Positions 9,817-18,503 of a stretch of 64,000 nt of DNA are shown piece after piece; the first letter of the stretch is position 1; every line of letters begins with the position of its first letter. Source of the stretch: DATJCV01 sp963707665. Lineage in GTDB: Bacteria; Pseudomonadota; Gammaproteobacteria; Burkholderiales; Burkholderiaceae_D. The stretch spans positions 1 through 64,000 of the forward strand of contig CAVPQU010000013.1 of assembly GCA_963707665.1 (NCBI GenBank), given 5' to 3'. A program made the translations under genes and the position numbers. The notes beneath the pieces are model-generated. The model did not search any database, was not told the DNA's origin, and was given only the letters and a program-made list of their open reading frames with translations.

Positions 9817-10506
9817 TCAATCGATATAACGTAGCCCCGCCTTTTCCAGGGTCTCGCGCATCTTGTACATGTCCAGTCCGAGAACGCCGGCCGCAAGCTG
9901 CTCTCTTTTCTGGTGCTCGTTCCGCTCCCTGGCTTCCGCGGCGTCGGCTACCTGCTGCGCAAGCGCGGCAGGCACGACCACCACGCCGTCATCGTCGGCT
10001 ACCACCACATCACCGGGATTGACATGCGCCCCGGCGCACACGACCGGAATATTGACCGAGCCCACCGTGGCCTTGATCGTGCCCTTGGCGCTGATGGCCT
10101 TGGAAAACACCGGAAACTCCATCGACGTCAGGTCTTTCACGTCGCGCACGCCGGCGTCGATGATCAGTCCCAGGGCGCCGCGAGCACGGAAGGAGGTTGC
10201 CAGCAGGTCTCCGAAATAACCGTCCGTGCAGTCCGCCGTCACGGCAGCGACGACTACGTCGCCGGGCTGAATCTGCTCTGCAGCCACATGCATCATCCAG
10301 TTGTCGCCCGGGTGCAGCAGCACCGTGACGGCGGTGCCGCACACGTGCGCACCGGTGTAGATCGGGCGCATATATGTTTTCATCAGGCCCACCCGCCCCA
10401 TCGCTTCGTGGATGGTGGCGACGCCGAAGCGCGAAAGTTTTTCGACAGCGGCCTTGTCGGCGCGCGCGATGTCGCGTTTGACGATACCGAGATTATTCAT
10501 AGACAT
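9817..10506 (-). CDS. ligK: 4-carboxy-4-hydroxy-2-oxoadipate aldolase (RraA-fold)
   Basis: Class II, metal-dependent aldolase of the RraA/LigK family, about 229 residues. It cleaves 4-carboxy-4-hydroxy-2-oxoadipate to pyruvate and oxaloacetate, the last step of the protocatechuate 4,5-cleavage pathway. Family markers are visible: RFGVATIHEAMGRVGLM near the N-terminus, HPGDNWMMHVA, and the GLIIDAGVRDVKDL active-site segment in the middle (Arg and Asp of the family's R-D pair). ADDDGVVVVP follows. The ATG at 10506 is preferred over in-frame ATGs at 10512 and 10500 because AAGGA is seven bases upstream. It follows ligJ by 10 bp and ends the galD-ligJ-ligK operon. Confidence 0.9.
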   Translation of the reverse strand: MSMNNLGIVKRDIARADKAAVEKLSRFGVATIHEAMGRVGLMKTYMRPIYTGAHVCGTAVTVLLHPGDNWMMHVAAEQIQPGDVVVAAVTADCTDGYFGDLLATSFRARGALGLIIDAGVRDVKDLTSMEFPVFSKAISAKGTIKATVGSVNIPVVCAGAHVNPGDVVVADDDGVVVVPAALAQQVADAAEARERNEHQKREQLAAGVLGLDMYKMRETLEKAGLRYID

Positions 10507-10516
10507 AGTCATTTCC

Positions 10517-11569
10517 TTATTGGCCCTTGGCCTTGAGTGCAGCGTCCAGCCTTGGGAACACCCGGCGCACGTTGCCTTCATAGATCTGATAGCGGTCTTC
10601 CGCGCTCAGCTGGGTGGATGATTCGATGTAGCGCTTGGTGTCATCGTAGTAATTGCCGGTTTCAGGATCGATGCCGCGCACAGCGCCGATCATCTCCGAG
10701 GCGAACAGGATGTTTTCAACCGGGATCACCTTGGTCAGCAAGTCGATGCCGGGCTGGTGGTACACGCAGGTGTCGAAGAAAATATTGTTGAGCAGGTGAT
10801 CCTTGAGCAGCGGCTTCTTCATCTCCTGCGCCAGCCCGCGGAAGCGGCCCCAGTGATAGGGAACTGCACCGCCGCCGTGTGGAATCAGAAATTTCAGGGT
10901 CGGAAAGTCGGCAAACAGATCCGAAGTCAGGCATTGCATGAATGCGGTCGTGTCGGCATTGAGGTAATGCGCGCCGGTCGTATGGAAGCAGGCGTTGCAG
11001 CTGGTGCTCACATGGATCATGGCCGGGATGTCGTATTCCACCATTTTTTCGTAAATCGGGTACCACTGACGATCCGACAACGGTGGCGCGGTCCAGTGGC
11101 CGCCCGACGGGTCCGGGTTCAGGTTGAGGCCGACGAAGCCGTATTCCTTGACGCACTTTTCCAGTTCGGGAATGCTGGTGCTGGGGTCAACGCCCGGCGA
11201 CTGCGGCAGCATCGCCGCGCCGATGAAATGGTCGGGAAACAGTTGCGATACCCGGTAACATAGCTCGTTACAAATGGCAGCCCATGTCGCGCTGGTGTTG
11301 AAGTCGCCGATGTGGTGCGCCATGAAGCTGGCGCGCGGCGAGAAGATCGTCAGATCCGAGCCGCGCTCCTTCATCAGCTTGAGCTGGTTGTTCTCGATCG
11401 ATTCGCGCAGCTCATCGTCGCTGATCTTCAGTTCAGACACCTTGGGGCCGAGCTCAGGTGTATTGAGGTTGGCGATTTGCCTGTTGCGCCACTCTTCCAG
11501 CGCTTTTGGCGCCGTGGTGTAGTGGCCGTGACAGTCGATAATCATCGGGTTTTCCTTGGTCATGGTCAT
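10517..11569 (-). CDS. ligJ: 4-oxalomesaconate hydratase
   Basis: A 350-residue amidohydrolase-superfamily enzyme that adds water to 4-oxalomesaconate, giving 4-carboxy-4-hydroxy-2-oxoadipate. Visible metal-binding and family features: MIIDCHGHYTTAPKALEEWR (HxH near the N-terminus), FVGLNLNPDPSGG, MIHVSTSC, FLIPHGGGAVPYHWGRFRGL and FDTCVYHQPGI, then the catalytic region ILFASEMIGAVRGIDPETG. Length matches the family. The stop codon of galD overlaps this start (11566-11569). It sits between galD and ligK, the order expected for converting the ring-cleavage product to central metabolites. Confidence 0.92.
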   Translation of the reverse strand: MTMTKENPMIIDCHGHYTTAPKALEEWRNRQIANLNTPELGPKVSELKISDDELRESIENNQLKLMKERGSDLTIFSPRASFMAHHIGDFNTSATWAAICNELCYRVSQLFPDHFIGAAMLPQSPGVDPSTSIPELEKCVKEYGFVGLNLNPDPSGGHWTAPPLSDRQWYPIYEKMVEYDIPAMIHVSTSCNACFHTTGAHYLNADTTAFMQCLTSDLFADFPTLKFLIPHGGGAVPYHWGRFRGLAQEMKKPLLKDHLLNNIFFDTCVYHQPGIDLLTKVIPVENILFASEMIGAVRGIDPETGNYYDDTKRYIESSTQLSAEDRYQIYEGNVRRVFPRLDAALKAKGQ

Positions 11570-12699
11570 TTTCCTTTGCAGACAGATTGCGGGATCATTA
11601 CTTCGCCTCGCATGATGAGGCGGGCGGTGCGCAGCAAAGCGGCGCGTATTACGTTTTGCGGCTGGTCGGGATCAAGGCCGAGCTCGACGCTGAATTCACC
11701 GGTCGGATGTTCGACCGATACCGTCTGGACCAGCCCTCCTTCCATGACTGCCAGCCCGTGCGTGACGGAGCCTTCCAGTACGCAGGCCGTAGCCACCGTC
11801 ACAGCGGCCAAAACCCCGATGGCGTCGTGGCAAACGTGCGGAATGAAACAGCGGGTGGCAATACTGCCGCCGGCGCGCGGCGCCGCCACCATGCACATCT
11901 TCGGGTAACTCTTGTCGGTCACGTCGCCTAGCCCCATCAGGTGGCCAGCCTGCAGGCGCAACGCTTCCAGGCGTGCCTTGAGCGCATTGTCAGCATTCAA
12001 TTCAGCCACCGTCTCGTATCCGCTTCGGCCGACGTCGGATGCACGCAATAACACCATCGGCATGCCGTTGTCGATGCAGGTCACGTTGAGCGTAAACGGC
12101 TCGATGCCGGGCGCTTCCACCGTGACGGTATCGAGTGTCTTCCCGGTCGGCAGCAGTCCCGAGCAAACCGATCCGGCCGTATCGAGGAAATTGATGGTGA
12201 TCGGCGCCGCGGTACCGGGCACGCCGTCAATCTGCGCGTCACCGTCGTATTGCACCCGACCGTCCGGCGTGTTCACCGTAATATCGCATTGCATGCCAGT
12301 GTTGAGCGTGAGTACCCGCGCCGTGGTGGTCGCGCCTTGTGCGGTGATCAATCCGCGTTCGAGCGCGAACGGCACCACGGCTGCCAGCATGTTGCCGCAG
12401 TTGGGCGTCGTGTCGACCGTGTCCCTGGCCGGTTGTAACTGCGCAAACAGGAAATCGAGCGCTACGCCGGGCGTGGTGCTTCTGCGCACGATGCCCACTT
12501 TGCTGGTGAGCGGGTTCGCCCCGCCCAGCCCGTCGATCTGGCGCGCATCGGGCGAACCCATCGCGGCGAGCAGCACGCGGTCGCGTGCCGCCCGGTCGGC
12601 CGGGAGATCCGACTCCAGGAAAAACGGGCCGCGCGAAGTGCCACCTCGCATCAGTAAACAGGGAACGGGAACTTGCCCGACATCGTCTTCATTCGTCAT
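11566..12699 (-). CDS. galD: 4-oxalomesaconate tautomerase (PrpF family)
   Basis: PrpF/GalD-family isomerase of about 377 residues that interconverts tautomers of 4-oxalomesaconate (called GalD in Pseudomonas and LigU in sphingomonads). It begins with the family hallmark PCLLMRGGTSRGPFFLESDLP, followed by DGLGGANPLTSKVGIV and TPNCGNMLAAVVPFALERG, where the Cys is the usual catalytic or substrate-binding cysteine. The start at 12699 has GAGG nine bases upstream; an ATG at 12723 would add eight residues. It is the first gene of the galD-ligJ-ligK operon and overlaps ligJ by four bases. A LysR regulator is divergently placed 135 bp away, probably its activator. Confidence 0.88.
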   Translation of the reverse strand: MTNEDDVGQVPVPCLLMRGGTSRGPFFLESDLPADRAARDRVLLAAMGSPDARQIDGLGGANPLTSKVGIVRRSTTPGVALDFLFAQLQPARDTVDTTPNCGNMLAAVVPFALERGLITAQGATTTARVLTLNTGMQCDITVNTPDGRVQYDGDAQIDGVPGTAAPITINFLDTAGSVCSGLLPTGKTLDTVTVEAPGIEPFTLNVTCIDNGMPMVLLRASDVGRSGYETVAELNADNALKARLEALRLQAGHLMGLGDVTDKSYPKMCMVAAPRAGGSIATRCFIPHVCHDAIGVLAAVTVATACVLEGSVTHGLAVMEGGLVQTVSVEHPTGEFSVELGLDPDQPQNVIRAALLRTARLIMRGEVMIPQSVCKGK

Positions 12700-12833
12700 C
12701 GCTGGTGTCCTCGCTTGGCTCATGGAGTGAGTTCTAGTATCGGCAAATCAGCCCTCACGTGGGTTGCTTTGTGGCATGGAGACTGTTCTAATTTACTTAT
12801 CCCATGTTATTTAGGAAGGTTATCTGTCGAGCC

Positions 12834-14066
12834 ATGTCGATTCAGCGATCCACACTAAGCCTGCACCACCTGCACGTGTTTCATTCGGTCACGGCGACAG
12901 GCGGCATACGGCGTTCGGCCGAGGTGCTGCATCGCGCTTCTTCCGCGGTGTCGCGCTCTATCGCGACGCTCGAGGAATGCCTGAACGTTGCCTTGTTTGA
13001 ACGCAAGGGACGCGGCATGCTGCTGACCGCCGCCGGCGAAATCGTGCGCGTGCGCACGCAGCGCATTGAGGCCGAACTCGCTGGCGTGCGCGCCGATGCC
13101 GCCCGCATGGCAAGCCGGGCGGGAACCGGTTCGATCGGTTCCATGGATGCGCTGTTGCACGAGCCACGCCTGATGGTTGCCTCGCTACTCGCCGAAATGC
13201 ACCATATGCCCAGCGTCGCCAAGGCGACCGCACTCTCACAACCCGCTGTCAGCAACGCCATTGCGACACTCGAGTCGGCGCTTAAGCAGCCATTGTTTCT
13301 GCGCACCGCGCACGGGACGGTACCGACCGACGTCGGCGCGCGCTGGATCGTGCAGTTCGAACGAGTGCTGGCAGAACTGCGTCATATCGAGACTGACGTG
13401 GCGGCGCTCAATGGCGTGCTGGAAGGCGTGATCACCGTCGGTGCCCTGCCACTTGCGCGCACGCTGGTGCTGCCGATGGCGTTAAGCGCCCTGCTGGCAC
13501 GCCATCCGAAACTGCGGGTGCGCTCACTCGAAAGCCCGTATGAAGAGCTGTGTGGCGGCCTGTTGAGCGGAAAGATCGACTTTATCCTCGGGGCCATCCG
13601 GCCGGCGCACGGTACCGAACTGGCGACCGAACCGTTGTTTGTCGACCAGATTGCATTGATCGTGGGCGCCAGGCATCCATTGGCCAGGCAAGCGAGCGTC
13701 GACTTTCAGGATGTAGCGGGCTTTCCGTGGGTGTTGTCACGTGCCGGCACGCCGCTGCGGGAGTCGCTCCAGGCATTCTTCGCCAGCCATGGCCAGGCCC
13801 CACCGCAGGCGGCGGTCGAAACCGGCGACCTCGCCTTGCTGCGCACGCTTCTGCTACAAGGAAACATGCTCACCATGCTGTCCGCGCACCAGCTGCACTA
13901 CGAGATCGAAAGCGGCAGCCTGGTTGTGTTGCCCTTCGCCATGACAGGCATGCAGGGCCAGATCGGCATCACCACCCGTGCCGGTGCGCACCTGTCAGGC
14001 GGCGTGTATGCACTGCTGGAAGAAATCCGACGCGTCAGCGCCACCTTGAAATTGGCGACGCCATAG
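12834..14066 (+). CDS. LysR-family regulator with two N-terminal helix-turn-helix domains
   Basis: An unusually long LysR-type regulator, about 410 residues against the usual 300. Two LysR-like winged helices stand in tandem. The first runs SLHHLHVFHSVTATGGIRRSAEVLH...SSAVSRSIATLEECLNVALFERKGRG. The second runs MVASLLAEMHHMPSVAKATALSQPAVSNAIATLESALKQPLFLRTAHG. A normal LysR effector-binding domain follows (GVLEGVITVGALPLARTLVLP to the C-terminus). The start at 12834 (MSIQRSTLSL) is chosen because the first helix follows directly; an ATG at 12804 would add ten residues. It is divergent from galD-ligJ-ligK and most likely controls that operon in response to a protocatechuate or gallate metabolite. 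The two-HTH layout is its main oddity. Confidence 0.85.
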   Translation: MSIQRSTLSLHHLHVFHSVTATGGIRRSAEVLHRASSAVSRSIATLEECLNVALFERKGRGMLLTAAGEIVRVRTQRIEAELAGVRADAARMASRAGTGSIGSMDALLHEPRLMVASLLAEMHHMPSVAKATALSQPAVSNAIATLESALKQPLFLRTAHGTVPTDVGARWIVQFERVLAELRHIETDVAALNGVLEGVITVGALPLARTLVLPMALSALLARHPKLRVRSLESPYEELCGGLLSGKIDFILGAIRPAHGTELATEPLFVDQIALIVGARHPLARQASVDFQDVAGFPWVLSRAGTPLRESLQAFFASHGQAPPQAAVETGDLALLRTLLLQGNMLTMLSAHQLHYEIESGSLVVLPFAMTGMQGQIGITTRAGAHLSGGVYALLEEIRRVSATLKLATP

Positions 14067-14087
14067 CGGAGATTGCCTTGCGTTTTT

Positions 14088-15053
14088 TTATAAGTCGAGT
14101 ACCAGACGCGGCGTTTTCGCGCGCGAACAACAGGGCGTGAACTGGTCATTGGCATCATGCTCGGCATCGGTCATGTAGTAGTCGCGGTGGTCGGGAATGC
14201 CGCTGCAAATCCTCGTGATGCAGGTGCCGCACACTCCCTGTTCGCATGACACGGGAATCTTGATCCCGTGCTCGGCCAGCGCCGCCACCACTGTCTTGTC
14301 CTTCGCTACCGAATACACCTTGCCGCTGCTGGCGATCTGGACCTCGAAGCTGCCGTCATCATCCGCTTGTACTGGCGCCGCACCAAAATACTCGAAGTGG
14401 ATGCGGGTATCGTTCCATCCTCTTTCCTTGGCGGTTGCCACCACTGCATCAATAAATCCTTGTGGGCCGCAAACATACAGGTGTGCCTCGCTGCCTGCTT
14501 CATCGAGGGCGGCGCCAATGTCGAAGCGCTGCTTTTCCTCGCCGTCGTCGAAATGGATAACAACGCGCTCGGCAAAGGCCGATTCGCGGATCTCGTCATG
14601 AAACGCAGCACGGCTTCGCGAGCGCGCGCAATAAGCCATCTTGAAGTCGGCGCCTTGCTGCGACAGGGATTGCGCCATCGCCAGAATCGGCGTGACGCCG
14701 ATGCCGCCGGCCAGCAGCAATGATCGCTGTGCACTGGGGTCGAGGGCAAAATGGTTTCTCGGCGCACTGATCTGGATCAGTTGGCCTTCCTGCACCTGGT
14801 CGTGCATGGCGGCTGAACCGCCGCGACTGTTGGCGTCGCGCAGGACCGCAATCCGATATCGATTGGTCTCGCGCGCATCGTTGCACAAGGAGTATTGCCG
14901 AATCAGTCCGTCGGCAAGATGGACATCGATGTGGGCACCCGCATCGAATGCCGGCAAGGGCATGTTTGTCGCGTCGATCAGTTCGAAGCTGAAGGTGGCG
15001 TCCGCTTCCAGGGTCTTTTTTGCCACCTTGACGGTAAGGAGTGTCTGGTTCAT
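14088..15053 (-). CDS. vanB: Vanillate O-demethylase reductase subunit
   Basis: A 321-residue class IA reductase: an FMN-binding domain (RQYSLCNDARETNRYRIAV), then an NAD-binding domain (LLLAGGIGVTPILAMAQSL, YVCGPQGFIDAV). A C-terminal plant-type 2Fe-2S ferredoxin domain has CEQGVCGTC plus a later Cys in FTPCCSRA. It passes electrons from NADH to the Rieske oxygenase VanA. It is the last gene of the ligA-ligB-vanA-vanB operon, about 70 bp after vanA. Assigned to vanillate from the size and pairing of the two subunits and the protocatechuate context; another methoxy- or carboxy-aromatic substrate remains possible. Confidence 0.85.
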   Translation of the reverse strand: MNQTLLTVKVAKKTLEADATFSFELIDATNMPLPAFDAGAHIDVHLADGLIRQYSLCNDARETNRYRIAVLRDANSRGGSAAMHDQVQEGQLIQISAPRNHFALDPSAQRSLLLAGGIGVTPILAMAQSLSQQGADFKMAYCARSRSRAAFHDEIRESAFAERVVIHFDDGEEKQRFDIGAALDEAGSEAHLYVCGPQGFIDAVVATAKERGWNDTRIHFEYFGAAPVQADDDGSFEVQIASSGKVYSVAKDKTVVAALAEHGIKIPVSCEQGVCGTCITRICSGIPDHRDYYMTDAEHDANDQFTPCCSRAKTPRLVLDL

Positions 15054-15123
15054 GTAGTTTTCTTGTCAAATCGGCGAATACCACACGCGGGCATCGCCGA
15101 TTCCATGGTGTGGTACGGTGACT

Positions 15124-16158
15124 TCAGGCGTTGGCCGAGGATTCGGCTTGTGCCATTTCTTCCAGCATCTTGCGCACTCGCGCCGGACCAGCGTCGATCG
15201 CCAGCCAGGTGAACTGGCGCTCGCCGGTAGCTTCCTGCTCGCGCTGCAAGGCGCCAACGATCACGTTGTCCTCATCGAAGGTCTGGGTCATGCCCTTGAT
15301 CAGGTTAGCTTCCAGTTCCTCGTCGCCGATGCCGAAATTGCGTACATGCATCCAGAAGAAGTGGGTCGCACTTTCCGTCTCCGGCGTCAGGAACTTGTAG
15401 CTGTGGCCGCGCAAACCCTTGTCCATATTTTCTTCGGTGTGCTCCTGGCCGGCGTCCATCGTCACCACATCGACCCGCGACACGCACGGGGCGAAAAAAT
15501 TGTAGTACTGGCAGCGGTCAGTCAAGCCCTCGAACTTGCCGTTCTTCTTGTCGATTGGGGGCGGCGGCGCGTTGTTGGTCCAGCGGTAGGTCACCACGTA
15601 GCCGGAGCCCTGCTCGACCTTGACCGGCACTTCGCTGGCCGCCGGGTTGCCGATCGTGCTCACATGGGCGTAGGTGGTATGCGCAGGGTCCTGCAGGTTC
15701 TCGGCAATATTGAGGTAGTTGGCCTTATGGTGCTGATAGCCGCCGTGGACCGCGGTCCAGTTCGGGTCGTCCAGCTTGAGCACCGGATGAATCAGGCTTT
15801 GATCGGCCAGTGCCGGGTCGCCCATCCAGATCCAGAGTGCGTGATGGCGCTCAACCACCGGAAAGCTGCGTACCACCGCGGTAGGAGGTATCCGGTCCTG
15901 CCCCGGCACATGCACGCACTTGCCGCTGCAGTCGTATTGCAGGCCGTGATAGCCGCATTCCACATGGTCGCCCACCAGCTTGCCCATCGACAGCGGCAGC
16001 AGCTTGTGCGCGCAGCGGTCGAGCAGCGCCACTGGCGTCCCGTCAGTCTTGCGATACAGCAGTACCGGCTCGCCAAGGATGCGCCGCTTGAACAACCCGC
16101 GCCCGACTTCACTGGCCCAAGCCGCCACGTACCATGCATTTTTTACGAATGTCGACAT
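15124..16158 (-). CDS. vanA: Vanillate O-demethylase oxygenase subunit (Rieske non-haem iron)
   Basis: A 344-residue terminal oxygenase. The Rieske cluster ligands are in DRCAHKLLPL and ECGYHGLQYD (C-x-H and C-x2-H). The mononuclear iron site is in NLQDPAHTTYAH (Asn/Asp-x-x-His-x4-His). It removes the methyl group of vanillate as formaldehyde, giving protocatechuate. The length fits VanA and is shorter than phthalate dioxygenase oxygenases (about 440 residues). The ATG at 16158 is preceded by GAGGAAGAAGG. It sits in the ligAB operon, so the product goes directly to ring cleavage. Confidence 0.83.
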   Translation of the reverse strand: MSTFVKNAWYVAAWASEVGRGLFKRRILGEPVLLYRKTDGTPVALLDRCAHKLLPLSMGKLVGDHVECGYHGLQYDCSGKCVHVPGQDRIPPTAVVRSFPVVERHHALWIWMGDPALADQSLIHPVLKLDDPNWTAVHGGYQHHKANYLNIAENLQDPAHTTYAHVSTIGNPAASEVPVKVEQGSGYVVTYRWTNNAPPPPIDKKNGKFEGLTDRCQYYNFFAPCVSRVDVVTMDAGQEHTEENMDKGLRGHSYKFLTPETESATHFFWMHVRNFGIGDEELEANLIKGMTQTFDEDNVIVGALQREQEATGERQFTWLAIDAGPARVRKMLEEMAQAESSANA

Positions 16159-16210
16159 GCCTTCTTCCTCTCGTCTTCTCCGCGGCGGGACCAGCCCGCC
16201 CCTTGAACAC

Positions 16211-17056
16211 CTATTCGCCGCTGTCGGTAAATGTCACCACGCCCATGCCACTGGTCATCGGGGCATAGTAGTTGCGGTGGATCCGTTTGACCTGCTCGTT
16301 CATCGCACCACGCATGGTCAGCCACATGATCAGCTCGACCGCCTCGGCGCCTGCCGCTTCCATAATTTCGCGGTGCGTCAGTTTGGTCAGTGCCAACGGG
16401 TCGGATTCAAGCTTGTCGAGGAAGTTGTTATCCCACTGATCGTTCATGTGACCCATGCGCTCGCCATGCAGCTGATGCGACATGCCGCCGGTGCCAATGA
16501 CCACAACGCGCAAGTCTTCCGGATACGATTCGACCGCGCGCCGCAATGCCTGCCCCAGCTTGAAGCAGCGCGAAGCGCTAGGGAGCGGATGCTGGATCAC
16601 ATTGACCACCAGCGGCACGACCTTGATGTCCCAATCTGGATCATGCGACCACAACAGCGGCAGTGGTACGAGCAGCCCGTGGTCGACGTCCATTTCCTGA
16701 CATACCGTCATGTCGAACTCGTCCTGGATCAGCGACTTGGCCACATGCCATGAAAAATCGGCGCTACCCGGCACCGCCGGCAGCGGGCGCGGACCGAAGC
16801 CTTCGTCACCAATGCCATACTCATCCGCCACGCCGATGGCGAAGGTCGGATACTTATCAAAGAAGAAATCGGTGCCATGATCGTTGTAAACCACGATCGC
16901 CACATCGGCCTTGATCTCTTCCTTCAACCATTTCTTGATTGGCTTATAACCGTCAAACAAAGGCGCCCAGACTGCCTGCTCCTGTTGCTTGCCGTCGTAC
17001 GCGCGACCAATCGAGGGGACATGCGAGCTTCCAATGCCTGCCACAATCTTTGCCAT
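16211..17056 (-). CDS. ligB: Protocatechuate 4,5-dioxygenase, beta (catalytic) subunit
   Basis: Class III extradiol dioxygenase subunit of 281 residues. It opens protocatechuate between carbons 4 and 5, giving 4-carboxy-2-hydroxymuconate-6-semialdehyde. Iron ligands expected for LigB are present: His12 in SSHVPSIG, the His in VVYNDHGTDFF near residue 60, and a Glu in the region of MEAAGAEAVELI near 240. The ATG at 17056 is used because GGGAG lies nine bases upstream and the ligA stop lies one base before it; translational coupling is likely. Confidence 0.93.
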   Translation of the reverse strand: MAKIVAGIGSSHVPSIGRAYDGKQQEQAVWAPLFDGYKPIKKWLKEEIKADVAIVVYNDHGTDFFFDKYPTFAIGVADEYGIGDEGFGPRPLPAVPGSADFSWHVAKSLIQDEFDMTVCQEMDVDHGLLVPLPLLWSHDPDWDIKVVPLVVNVIQHPLPSASRCFKLGQALRRAVESYPEDLRVVVIGTGGMSHQLHGERMGHMNDQWDNNFLDKLESDPLALTKLTHREIMEAAGAEAVELIMWLTMRGAMNEQVKRIHRNYYAPMTSGMGVVTFTDSGE

Positions 17057-17057
17057 A

Positions 17058-17417
17058 TTAAGTTGCTCCCTTCCCGTTGCGTGTTTGAAGAAACTGTTCG
17101 AGGGTCTCGCCGCGTTGTTGCGCGCCCATGCCATATAGGCCGACACCGAAGGCCTCGGCGATCTTGATCAGCAAATACACGTTGGCGCCGCTTTTGATCA
17201 GACCCAGCCAGTCCTTATCACGCACGAGCTGTCGATGCGCTTCAGACACCTTGTACTGTTCCATGTAAGCTTCGAAATCAGCCTTGAACGCGGCCCGATT
17301 GGCCGGCTTGCACAACGACATGCACATCTTGTTGAGGCGGTATCCCAATTGCGACCGCGTATAGTCGAATACATACGTTCCTGGTATTCCCCAGTCGTGA
17401 GGCATCTTGCCACTCAT
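17058..17417 (-). CDS. ligA: Protocatechuate 4,5-dioxygenase, alpha subunit
   Basis: A 119-residue small subunit of the ring-cleavage dioxygenase; it forms part of the active-site lid with LigB. Family sequence is clear: IPGTYVFDYTRSQLGYRLNKMCMSL, then a helical segment DKDWLGLIKSGANVYLLIKIAEAFG. The ATG at 17417 has AAGGAG five bases upstream, an excellent ribosome site. First gene of ligA-ligB-vanA-vanB. A LysR regulator is divergent, with 168 bp between the two starts. Confidence 0.92.
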   Translation of the reverse strand: MSGKMPHDWGIPGTYVFDYTRSQLGYRLNKMCMSLCKPANRAAFKADFEAYMEQYKVSEAHRQLVRDKDWLGLIKSGANVYLLIKIAEAFGVGLYGMGAQQRGETLEQFLQTRNGKGAT

Positions 17418-17585
17418 GATTGCTCCTTGTGGTAATGAAATCCTGGCGGACCTTCCAGCCCGCTGCGCGATGATTATGTCCGCTGGTGTCCGCGCGTTCA
17501 ATAGCGATGCCCCGCTATCAGATATGCACGAATTGCAGATTCAGCGCGGGGATGGTACGGTACCCGCACGCAATTGGAGAGGACG

Positions 17586-18503
17586 ATGGACCTGAAGCAA
17601 CTGAAATATTTTATCCACGTGGCAGAACTTGGTAGCGTCACGCGCGCGGCCGCGATCCTGTCAGTGCCGCAGCCTGCGATTAGCCGCGGAATCCGGCAGC
17701 TCGAAGTCGAACTGCACCAGACGCTACTGGTGCGTAACGGCCGCGGCGTAGCCGTCACGGAAGCGGGCAAGCTGTTGCTGGCACATGCGCTGGGGATCCT
17801 GGAGCAGGTCGAGCGCGCCCGGCAGGAGCTCGACGAAACCAAAGGCGCGGCGGTCGGCCAGATCGCCATTGGCCTTCCCCCAAGCGTCGGACTGTCATTG
17901 ACGGTACCGTTGAGTACCGCGTTCCGGCAACGGTTCCCGAAGGCGCGCCTGAAAATTATCGAAGGCATGTCGACCCACATCGTTGAATGGCTGGCCACGG
18001 GACGGCTGGACGTGGGCCTGGTTTACAATCCCGTCCCCAACCCGGAGATCGAGACCGTGCCGCTGGTGGAGGATCTGCTGTACCTGATCGGCCCGGCGCA
18101 AGCCAACGGCAATGTCGGGCAGGAAGGTGTTCCTCTGACCGAACTGCCCAACTATCCGCTAATTATTCCGAGTCGTCCGCATTCGGTGCGCATGTACGTG
18201 GAAACGAAGATGGCAAATGCGGGCCTCAAGATGAACGTGGCCTGGGAAGTGGACGGCATCCCGTCGATCCTGGATATGGTACGGCAAAATTTCGGGTATG
18301 CAGTGCTGCCGCTGCTGGCACTGCGCGGCGATGCCAATCAGGAAACCTTGTCGGCAAGTCCGATCGTTGCACCTACCATGGCAACCGTCCTGAGCCTCGC
18401 GACCTCGGCGCGGCGCCTGATGTCTCCTCTGGTGCGCCAGACCTGCAACCTGCTGCATGAGTTGACTGAAACGCAGTTGCAGACCAGCCCGACTAGCGCT
18501 TGA
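17586..18503 (+). CDS. LysR-family transcriptional regulator, likely of ligAB-vanAB
   Basis: A 305-residue LysR regulator of normal build. The helix-turn-helix is MDLKQLKYFIHVAELGSVTRAAAILSVPQPAISRGIRQLEVEL, and the effector domain starts around VGQIAIGLPPSVG. The ATG at 17586 sits three bases behind GGAGAGG; a TTG at 17574 is less likely. Divergence from ligA makes it the probable activator of the ring-cleavage operon, perhaps responding to protocatechuate or vanillate. Its 3' end overlaps the end of the convergent pobR gene by 11 bases. Confidence 0.85.
   Translation: MDLKQLKYFIHVAELGSVTRAAAILSVPQPAISRGIRQLEVELHQTLLVRNGRGVAVTEAGKLLLAHALGILEQVERARQELDETKGAAVGQIAIGLPPSVGLSLTVPLSTAFRQRFPKARLKIIEGMSTHIVEWLATGRLDVGLVYNPVPNPEIETVPLVEDLLYLIGPAQANGNVGQEGVPLTELPNYPLIIPSRPHSVRMYVETKMANAGLKMNVAWEVDGIPSILDMVRQNFGYAVLPLLALRGDANQETLSASPIVAPTMATVLSLATSARRLMSPLVRQTCNLLHELTETQLQTSPTSA

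Noticed and set aside
9475..9834. Overlapping frames on both strands before ligK
   Set aside because: All are Arg/Ala/Pro-rich with no motif or ribosome site; treated as non-coding.
15118..16206. Plus-strand open frame of about 362 codons opposite vanA
   Set aside because: His/Arg/Leu-rich mirror frame of vanA, with no domain or ribosome site.
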